Positions 56,034-64,000 of a DNA stretch of 64,000 bases are shown piece by piece (the first letter of the stretch is position 1; each line of letters opens with the position of its first letter). The position numbers and the translations under genes are program-made. The notes under the pieces were generated by a model. That model made no database searches. It had not been told where the DNA came from and saw only the letters and a list, made by a program, of their open reading frames with translations. This DNA is from Eremochloa ophiuroides (lineage: Eukaryota; Streptophyta; Magnoliopsida; Poales; Poaceae): the NCBI GenBank assembly GCA_038502445.1, contig JAHLJS010000007.1:86444693-86508692 (forward strand). The letters run 5' to 3'.

Positions 56034-57523
56034 ATGACTTGAGAAAATGGTATATACAGCACTAGAAATGAATTGGATGCAAATTAGGATGATGCATTCG
56101 GATGGAACTGAAACCATATTGGATTGATGCATTTGGAAGGGATTGAAACCAAAAATATTAAAAACACAAGTTATAGAAAATAGCATCACAAGTGGTCTGT
56201 AGGTATGACCGATGGAGATGGGGGACATCACAAACAGATCGTAAATAGGGCCTTCGCGATGCCTTCTCATCACCGCCAGCCCTATTATGGAGCCGCGGGT
56301 GATGGAGGGGGTATCACAACCAGCCCCCAACACAAGCCGGCAGAGATTTCTTACTATTTTTTGAGTAATGCATTACTTTTCATCAAAGATTTTTCTTTAC
56401 TAGGATTTGTTTTGAGATTTGAATTAAAATATGGTGTGACATGACGTGTGTTTGAGGCCCTGGTAGATATGGATGGAAAGTAAACTAGAAGCGCAAATGT
56501 ATGGCTAATGAGATTGTCAGGCTTGTTGGATTGATTGCATTGCATGCTTTGGGTGCTGGCGCCTAACCAATGTATTCTTGACAATGAAAATGTTTTTAAT
56601 CGCATGTCATGCACACGATAACTAACTAGTCTTAGATAAAACCAAAAATATTCTCTCTCCATTCCTAAATTTATGGCCACCCATTAGAAAAGTTTGATGT
56701 GACCTTAATTTTAAAAGATTAAAACTACCAATTAGAACTAGCCTGAGGGCTGCAACAAGCACATCTGCTTATAGGGCTTCGCCATCATTAGCAACGATTA
56801 ATAAGTTAGGCTACAGCGCGGGCGCATTATGTGGAGATGGTACAAGTACATCATCATCATCGTTTCCAGTTTCCATGTGGCCTTTATTTTTATATGTACG
56901 GTCCCACTCCTACACTGCGCACTACATATGCGCAAGCTGGCCAGAGTGAATATCCAAGTACCAACTTGTTCTGCCATCACTAACCTAATGCGCCCTATGG
57001 AGCGAGTGCATGCCAGGAAGTCGAAGCATGTGATGAACTACTAAAAAACGGTATATAAAATGAACCCTAGCTAGCGTACAAGTATAGGATAACATTCAGC
57101 TTTCAGCAAACGGACACGATACATATAAACTGAATCAGAGGCGCCATGATGCTCGTGTACGTAGCTTTATGAAATTAATTTTATACTTTGGCATTTTGGT
57201 GCATGCGACGGACGTTGCTGTCGTAGCTCTTAACTACCTCTGGCCCGACCATATTACTGTAAAATCGATGCATCATCGACAGAGAATAACTGAAGTCGGA
57301 AATATACTTTCCATTATCAAAAAAAAGAATGTGCACCCAAGTCGAAGATATTGCATTATTGGCAGGCAAAACTGCAGCAGTGCGTGCAGCTGCTATAAAT
57401 TATCCTGGTGACCGCCGAGTAACATCGTACCAACCCTCTACGCCATTCATTCTTTTGCCACTAAATTAACTGGAGGTGCAGTAACCACTCTGACTGACAT
57501 AAAGGTCATCTAAATAATAAGCC
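56034..57523. repeat. Duplicated block, copy A
   Basis: It runs from acttgagaaaatggtatata to aataagccac and aligns throughout with 59329-59779 plus 61162-62210. It includes an extra tandem piece of about 50 bases near 56100-56150 (gatgcatt.ggaaggga..gaaacc). A frame at 56829-57044 (71 codons) is conserved in copy B. Near the end, gctgctataaattatcctgg resembles a TATA region followed by leader-like sequence, but no gene follows. Confidence 0.75.
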
Positions 57524-57839
57524 ACCGAAGAACGTGGGTGGGTGCAACTACTATACTACTCACACAAGTGCCGGAGCCAAGGCCTGGTGCCCGGGCTCTC
57601 ACCTGCTCAACACGTTATGCACGTCAGACTGCTCTGTAGGCACTATGGCACTGAACAAGCGCAGTAGACTTACTTCTACTATGTAAAGCTCGCTAGGCTG
57701 TAGTTAGTGATGCATGGATTTGCTTAATAATTTCTTTTATGTAATTTTGCTTTCATATACAATGTTCTATATTAAATGTTAGGTACTGATTGAGAGGGCT
57801 CCGGCTCCGGCTTCTGATGGCTCCTCGCAATGAGGTCTA

Positions 57840-58949
57840 CACTACTATAGATCTGGACTTATACGACGAACCGCCTTTGTCACGGAAGATGCGATTTTCT
57901 ATGACGAAACCTAGATACTCATCATAGAAGTGGTTTGATTAGTGACGAAAAAGCGTTCGTCATAGAACTATTTTGGCATGCATGGCAGGAGGTTGCTTGC
58001 ATTGGGCATGCTTCCATGTGGAGATGCTATGGCCGGTTCCATTGGATATGCTTCGTCATTGTCAGCTTCCTATTGGACCACGTGCCCCTCTCCTATCCTT
58101 GCACATTTCAGGTTTTTACTAGACCACGTGTCATTTGCATGTGTTTCCACTTGTCAAATTTTTATGGGCACATGTCGCACGCTGTCATTAGCCCACGTGT
58201 CACTTAGTCATTGGTCCGTGCGTCAGTTTTTGTTGGTCCGCGTGGTGTGACATGGAATCCTACGTGCCGTTTTCTTATTGGACCGCGTGTTGCGACGCCT
58301 TAGTGGCCCGCGTGTCATTTGTTAGTAGACCATGTGTCGCGCCCTATGCTACCCACACTTCTTCTTTTGATTCGACCGCATGGATTCTCAGTTTTGCACC
58401 ACGTCTTGGATTTCTATTGGTTCACATGTCATGACATGGCTCTTACATGTCTCATTAACTGGTTTATCCGCATGTCAATGTTTTATCTAACGATGTGGCC
58501 TGTGCTGTTTCTACCATGTGCACAGCAATCAGCATTGCAGCATCAAATGAGATACATAACTAATGAACCCAAATCAAATAAAAATAGTTCATGTCAGCAG
58601 CAATGCACTCACAGTTCAAATATCACTACAAGAGATATGACCTTCAATGTCGTTCTCATCATGACGATGGATCAATTCGTTTCTAAGACATCTGAGTTGT
58701 GACGATTCTTATAAGGGTTTTTGAGTTTGTGATGAAAATTATTTCTTTGTCACTACGACCAAGCAGAATCATCACAAACTAGAGTACAATTTGCCGACGA
58801 GCTATATTCTGTCACAAAATGGCAAATTGTAATTGTCACGATTAATTATAATTAGTCATTCGATATGATAATATTGATAAATAGCATAAAAATATACATA
58901 GTGACGGTGATTTTTCATAGAAAATAGCTACCGAGAATTTTCTGTGGTG
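57840..58949. mobile_element. CACTA-like region, possibly two nested elements
   Basis: Tips occur at 57840 (cactactatagatctgg) and 58624 (cactacaagagatatg), and inverted at 58949 (caccacagaaaattctc). The subterminal motifs gacgaacc, gtcatagaa and gtgacgattc belong together as a 'tgacgaa/cgtcataga' family. No clear 3-bp duplication was found, and the true pairing of the ends is unresolved. Confidence 0.5.
58071..58475. repeat. Degenerate array of 'TTGGACCACGTGTC' units
   Basis: About thirteen diverged copies occur at 20-45-base spacing: ttggaccacgtgcc (58073), tagaccacgtgtca (58119), gcccacgtgtcac (58190), ttggtccgtgcgtc, ttggtccgcgtgg, ttggaccgcgtgttg (58277), ggcccgcgtgtca, agaccatgtgtcgc, ttggttcacatgtca (58417). 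The core is CACGTG or a one-base variant. It is non-coding and lies in the CACTA-like region. Confidence 0.7.
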
Positions 58950-59328
58950 ATTTTTAATATACAACATCGAATTTTATTAAGCAATAAAATACTGTCTAAA
59001 TTTTTGTTTTTTTATAACACTGAACAATATTTCTCTCACAAGGAAAAAGATAAGGTAAAGACTTCATGTTAGGCAGCCGTGCATTTGTCGCTCCACACGT
59101 ACACGCACATCTGAATGGCATTATGCCAAAACAGCAAAAAGGAGACACCTCCACTAGTGACTCAGAAATAAAACGCATCGCTGATTAGTTGGTACCTATG
59201 CCTCACGAACAAGACGCGTCCATCACACGAGTTCACCACATCAAACCAGCAGACAAACCACACATGTCCATTGCATCAAGAAGAGTGAGAGTTACCAATG
59301 CTAAAGAGCATGACACGGTGCATATTGT
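58950..59328. other. Intergenic DNA between CACTA region and block B
   Basis: I see no gene or complete repeat here. Confidence 0.35.
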
Positions 59329-59779
59329 ACTTGAGAAAATGGTATATACAGTACTGGAAATGAATTTGATGCAAATTAGGATGATGCATTTGGATGGAAT
59401 TGAAACCAACAATATTGAAAATACATATTCTAGAAAATAGCATCACAACTTCACAAGTGGTCCGTAAATAGGACCGATGGTGATAGGGGACATTACAAGC
59501 GGTTCGTAAATAGGGCTTTTGGTGATGCCTCCTCATCTCTGCCTGCCCTATTATGGACCTGGCAGTGATGGAGGGCGTATCACAGGCAGCCCCCAACACG
59601 AGCCGGCAGTGATTTCTTATTAGTTTTTGGGTAATGCAATACTTTTTATCAAAGATTTTCTTTACAAGGATTTTATTTTGAGATTTTAATTAATATATGG
59701 TGTGACATGAGGTGTGTTTGTGGCCCTCTACATATGGATAGAATAAACTAGCAGCGCAAATGTTTGGCTAATGAGATTG

Positions 59780-61161
59780 CCCTAGTACAAAAATGCTCGA
59801 AGCTGATGCCCAGATTTTTTTCTATAGGCGATTTTTCTTGACGGCTGCCACTAGAAAGCAGTGCTATTTTTACAGGCGGTTCCTTAAGAAAACCGCTACT
59901 GGAAATTGATTTCTAGTGGCGGTTCGCTAAAAGAACCGCCTGTAAAAATGAGCCATTTCTACAGGTGGTTCCCTTAAGGAACCGCCACTAGAAATCGATT
60001 TCTAGTGGCGATTCATTAAGTGACCTGCCACTAGAAATAATCTGAATTTTAATTTTTTGAGTTTTTCAAATGACTTCAAATGAAAAAATAGTCTACATGA
60101 AAGTTGTAGATCTCGAAAAGTTATGAAACTCTGTAGTTGAAATTTTCATTTGAAATCATCTTGTTGATGTAAATTATGGTCAAAGTTTGAAATTTAAAAT
60201 TTGACTTCTTGATAAAAGCCTCGGATGGAGAAACACTCTACATGAAAGTTGTAGATCTCGAAAAGTTATGAATCTTGGTAGTTGATAACTTTTTCATTTG
60301 AATTCGTTTAGTGCCACAAACAATCAATTTACTCTCGGTTGGTTATAATATGTGGGGAGCCGAACTGGGATATTGTCACAAGTGAGAGTGTGGTGCAGTG
60401 GTAGGGAGGGGTACGCGCGAGGGAGAGGTCGTGGGTTCAAACCCCCGTGGCCGTGTAGCACACGTATTTTGCGTGAAAAATACCGCGACTTGCGCCCCCC
60501 AGGGTTTCCACCCGCCGCCTTCTGGAGTCTTCTACCACCGCCTTTGAGGAGTCATCTGCGCCCTTGGTTAAGTCGGTTTGATCTAATGGCACACATTCAT
60601 CCCACCGGGCTATAAATAGAGGGCTAGATCCCCCCTGGAGGAGAGTCAGATCAAGAGATGAAGACCCTGAAGCATTAGATAGATATCCACTAGATGTAGG
60701 CTAGCAATGAAGAGAGAGATTATAGAGATAGAGTAGATGAGTAGAGATTCAGAGGAGTCCCGGCCTGTCGGAGCTTGTTCGTAGCTGTATTCGTCTGGAT
60801 TCAGCTCCCTCGTCCGGAGCTACGTTCTGAGGTACTTTTGTATTCAACATCCTGATTCAAGTGAGCATTTGTTCTTATTCGTTCTTAAGTTAAAACTCTA
60901 TTTGAGTGCTTTGATCTTGGTAGCTCCCTTCCCATATTTAATTTTTTTGTTTTGCTATTTTTAAAACCCGATTTTTGCAAAAAGATTAGTACAGGCGGTT
61001 TGTTAAGTGAACCGCCAGTACAAATCGATTTGTACTGGCGGTTCACAGACAACCGCCAGTACAAATGGCCGATTTGTAATGGCCTCCGGCACTGACGGTT
61101 GTCCAAAACGCCTGTAAAAATGCTTCTATAACCGCCTGTATTGAGCTTCTGTGTACTAGTG
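59780..61161. mobile_element. CACTA element inserted in block B
   Basis: The right tip inverted is CACTAGTACACAGAAGCTC and the left tip the decayed CCCTAGTACAAAAATGCTC. TTG flanks both sides (59777-59779, 61162-61164), and copy A at 56511-56520 gives the empty site gagattgtca. Subterminal repeats acaggcggtt, tagtggcggtt and aaccgccagtaca fill both ends. There is no transposase. The centre (60350-60940) holds foreign-looking DNA: a tRNA-like stretch at 60385-60450 and a ctataaatagagg TATA at 60609-60621. Confidence 0.85.
60385..60450 (+). repeat. tRNA-like SINE sequence within the CACTA element
   Basis: gtgtggtgcagtggtagg resembles a pol III A box and gtcgtgggttcaaaccccc a B box (GGTTCRANNCC). 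The spacing fits a tRNA-derived SINE head. No cloverleaf of a functional tRNA is evident. Confidence 0.5.
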
Positions 61162-62210
61162 TTGTCAAACTTGTTAGATTGATTGCATGCTTTGTGTGCA
61201 GTGCCTAACCAATGTATTCAGTTTCATACATATAGTACACCACGAAAGCATCACACCTAAGTATATATGCATGGCGGTATTCTTCACAATGAAAATGTTT
61301 TTAATCCCATGCCATACACACGGTAACCAACTAGTCTTAGATAAAACCAATATTCTCTCACTATTCGTAAATTTATGGCCATCCATTATAAAAGTTTGAT
61401 GTGACGTTAATTATAAAAGGTTAAAACTACCAAATGGAACTAGCCTGAGGGCTGCAACAATATAGAGCTTCGTCGTCATTAGCAACGATTAATAAAGTTG
61501 GCTACGGCGCCGGCGCATTATGTGTAGACGGTACAAGTACAATATCATCGTCTCCAACTTCCATGTGGCCTTTATTTTTATATGTACGTTCCCTCTCCTA
61601 TACTGCGCACTATATATGCGCAAGCCGGCCAGAGTGAATATCCAAGTAGCAACTTGTTCTGCCATCAGTAACCTAATGCTCCCTATGGAGCGAGTGCATG
61701 TCAGGAAGTCGAAGCATGTGATGAACTACTAAAAAACGGTATATAAAATGAACCCTAGCTAGCGTACAAGTATAGGATAACATTGAGCTTTCAGCAAACG
61801 GACACGATACATATAAACTGAATCAGAGGCGCCATGATGCCTGTGTACGTAGCTTTATGAAATTAATTTTATATTTTCACATTTTGGTGCATGCGACGGA
61901 CGTTGCTATCGTAGCTCTTAGCTGCCTCCAACCATATTACTGTAAAATAGATGCATCATCGACAGAGAATGACTGAAGTCGGAAATATACTTTCCATTAT
62001 AAACAAAAAAGAATGCGCACCCAAGTCGAACATATTGCATTATTAGCAGGCGAAACTGCAGCACAGTGCGTGCAGCTGCTATAAATTATCCTGGTCAAAC
62101 CAAGTAACATCGTACCAACCCTCTACGCCATTCATTCTTTTGCCACTAAATTAACTAGTGGTGCAGTAACCACTCTCACTGAAATAAAGTTCATCCAAAT
62201 AATGAGCCAC

Positions 62211-62400
62211 CACTAGTACACAGCACGGCTTTTGTCCCAGTTGGAAAATCCCTTTACTCTCAGTTTCCCAACCGGGACAACGGAATCGGGACTAAAGGTC
62301 TACCTTTTAGTCCCGGTTCTGGAACTGTGACTAAAGGGTCACCTTTAGTCCCGGTTCGTAACACGAACCAGGACTAAAAGTGCCTCCAGCCAAGCCACAT
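62211..62400. mobile_element. CACTA left terminus
   Basis: CACTAGTACACAGCACGGC begins at 62211 with cac before it. The subterminal repeats tttagtcccggttc and aaccgggac or aaccaggac follow. The tip agrees with 41503 and with the right tip of 59780-61161. The element runs rightward, probably to include the Ulp1-like gene, and leaves the window. Confidence 0.7.
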
Positions 62401-62721
62401 AGACTGGCACCTGTAGTCACGGCTTGTAAAGCCTTTGCCCTATTATATACCTATATTTCAGCTTATTAATTCATATTTCATTTTCGTTTTAAAATAGGTA
62501 TTCGATTACGCATACGCATTCTCCGCTAATGATATTTGTATACACATACGTATTTGTTTCGAGTACATGTTAATAAGATAAGCATAGTGTGAAACTATAT
62601 ATATTATAAGCATGATCGATATACGTATTGTATATAATATATACACGTAACATATTCGCCCACCATGTTCTTAACGAGGATTACATTTGACAATATTGTA
62701 AATCCTAGTGGATTGAAAAAC
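62401..62721. other. AT-rich DNA between CACTA end and the Ulp1-like gene
   Basis: There is no coding signal. It probably holds the 3' untranslated part of the minus-strand gene that ends at 62722. Confidence 0.4.
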
Positions 62722-62894
62722 TTATGCGCCACTGGAGTATTGGTCTGCACTAGGATTTAGAACTTCATCATTAATAAATCCTGCAATTATCTCTTGTATT
62801 GCTTTGATCTGGTCCAGTAGTAGAACCTTTTGCTTCCACTCATCAGTCTTCCGATTTAATTAATTAAGAGAATGTATTAATACACGTATGTTTG

Positions 62895-62965
<71 letters not shown>

Positions 62966-64000
62966 ACAAGTGATTCAAATAAATGTGAAACTTACAATCT
63001 CTTTCTCGCGAGCGGTTCTATTCAAGAACAAGTTAAGGAACTCGCAAACGTAGTATCCACAAAGGTTGTTCTCAGGCTCCTGATACAGACACCACTTTAT
63101 AAGAAAAGAATACTCTCGTCATCCAGTGATTTGAACTATAGTAAATAAAGATGTCAGAAACTACATATAGCAAGCTACTACTTACTTGGAGTTGTACTAC
63201 TTGTAGTGGCACTTTACAATCGGGACGGTGCTTCTGAACAAATTGTTCCCAAGCACTGGGCAATACACGAAACAATCATTTCGGAGTTAGAGGACATCAG
63301 GTAAATATATCTATACACATACCTAGAGAGAGATGGTTGTGGAAGACCATATAGATTACCGTTGGATGATGTCTATGATTACTTGGTACCATCCCAGTTC
63401 CTTTCTCATAGAGTCGTAGATGAATACTTGGCTCTTGGACACAACGATGTCGAACAATATCCAGTGATTGCTGCATATATATATATATATGAAATGCGTA
63501 TTACTCATTAATTATAAGGGTTGAGCAAGGAAAACACAATGTGAAACATTCACTTGTCACAGTATGTGTAGAGTATTGATTCCTTGTCCTTTTATTTAGA
63601 TAAGAACATCAAGACATTTCCTCTGCTACAGATTCCCAACCAATGGTAAGTGGGTCTTTGAATACGGTATTTGGATCAATGAAACCAATGGTAGTATCCC
63701 CTTTTCTTCTCAGGTTCCTCATCACATATCTGCATATATATTGATGAAACTTATTATAAACATATTTACTGTGAGGATAATTGTATAGAAAATAATAGAA
63801 AGAATATAATCACATACAGGCAATAGCAACTGACGATGGCTTTATCGAGCGAGTCCTGATGGAATAGTAGGTGTAAGTCAGCGAAGTTAATGAATATAAT
63901 GTCATCGCCATGGAAGTAATGCTCGTCTCTAATTCTGACCATTATGTCATGACATTCTTTCTTGGCACACGTGCGTAAGTACCATTGGTTCAGTAAGTAC
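62722..64000 (-). CDS. Ulp1-like (C48) cysteine protease of a CACTA element, partial
   Basis: Six exons read in phase on the minus strand, running off the window edge: 64000-63818 (LLNQWYLRTCAKKECHD, HGDDIIFINFADLHLLF), 63729-63554 (RRKGDTTIGFIDPNTV), 63470-63360, 63255-63186, 63079-62996 and 62847-62722, stop TAA. All introns have GT/AG borders and matching phases. The peptidase triad is visible: His in NHWILFDIV and Asp in VFIYDSMRKELGWY (third exon shown), and Cys in ENNLCGYYVCEFLN (fifth). SUMO-protease-like domains of this kind occur in plant CACTA and Mutator-like elements, where their role is unproven. The 63729-63554 exon has a frameshift and a stop near 63610-63590, so this copy is probably inactive. 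The adjoining CACTA tip at 62211 suggests it belongs to that element. Confidence 0.75.
62898..62963. repeat. (TA)n microsatellite in an intron
   Basis: About 66 bases of pure AT/TA repeat inside the last intron of the Ulp1-like gene. A frame running through it on the plus strand is an artefact. Confidence 0.95.

Larger units (their letters stand above)
59329..62210. repeat. Duplicated block, copy B, interrupted by a CACTA element
   Basis: The left part is 59329-59779 and the right part 61162-62210, together equal to copy A (56034-57523) with scattered differences. The right part holds the conserved frame 61520-61732 (MCRRYKYNIIVSNFHVAFIF...) and the gctgctataaattatcctgg motif. It ends at 62210, where a second CACTA tip begins; copy A shows the uninterrupted continuation (gccaccgaagaacg). 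Confidence 0.75.

Noticed and set aside
60385..60450. Possible tRNA gene
   Set aside because: A- and B-box-like sequences are present, but no acceptor stem or anticodon arm pairs properly. A SINE head is the better reading.
62888..63148. Plus-strand frame through the TA repeat
   Set aside because: It is formed by translating a dinucleotide repeat and runs antisense to well-phased exons of the Ulp1-like gene.
1..64000. Bacterial-style operons, CRISPR arrays, phage or plasmid functions
   Set aside because: Introns, plant LTR elements and MITEs throughout show nuclear plant DNA. No spaced identical repeats of CRISPR type or ribosome-binding-site-linked gene strings were seen.

Overview
This is nuclear DNA of a grass (Poaceae), most likely a panicoid such as sorghum, Miscanthus, sugarcane or maize. 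The evidence is the repeat content: CACTA ends carrying 'TTTGCCGAGTGT' and 'TTTAGTCCCGGTT' subterminal repeats, Stowaway- and Tourist-like MITEs, Tekay-like chromoviruses whose LTRs begin TGTAACAC, an Athila-like element, Helitrons, and a gene of the grass-expanded DUF4220/DUF594 family. Nothing bacterial, plasmid or organellar is seen. The window is dominated by nested transposons. Only one well-supported host gene is present, and its 3' end is lost.

Layout, left to right. 1-985: a MITE and a GC-rich low-copy stretch. 986-9633: a complete but internally deleted chromovirus with two nearly identical 2.9-kb LTRs and a perfect 5-bp target duplication; its protease is joined in frame to an integrase-tail chromodomain. 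9639-12180: CACTA remnants. 12189-13505: a minus-strand retropepsin-like gene fragment split by an 802-bp hAT-type element with a perfect 8-bp target duplication. 14200-15400: several MITEs. 15945-21774: a Helitron-like insertion with an identifiable empty site, carrying V-ATPase subunit A exons and a possible thioredoxin-like exon. 22200-25990: a LINE 5' fragment split by a PIF/Harbinger-like element (22668-25498, TSD TAA). 26000-29700: AT-rich DNA with MITEs.

30250-32211: a DUF4220 membrane-protein gene, cut at its 3' end by an Athila-like gypsy fragment (32249-35779, minus). That fragment in turn interrupts a CACTA TNP2 transposase remnant (35780-36350). 36770-40475: a second Helitron candidate with nested elements. 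41227-42945: a MITE and several CACTA pieces, one a clean 416-bp element with five palindromes and an AGC target duplication. 42946-55424: a second, larger Tekay-like chromovirus (minus) with gag and pol, an extra open frame between the 5' LTR and gag, a mutated RT active site and a truncated 3' LTR. 56034-62210: two diverged copies of a 1.5-kb block, one split by a CACTA element (59780-61161, TSD TTG), separated by a CACTA-like region holding an array of 'TTGGACCACGTGTC'-like repeats. 62211-64000: the end of another CACTA element with an adjoining, partly visible Ulp1 (C48) protease gene whose exons and catalytic residues can be read.

The genes do not form a pathway. The window records successive insertions, and several insertion orders can be read from exact target-site duplications and empty sites. 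Most nonsense codons in the retrotransposon frames lie where the family keeps Gln, Arg or Trp, which fits C-to-T decay of silenced copies.
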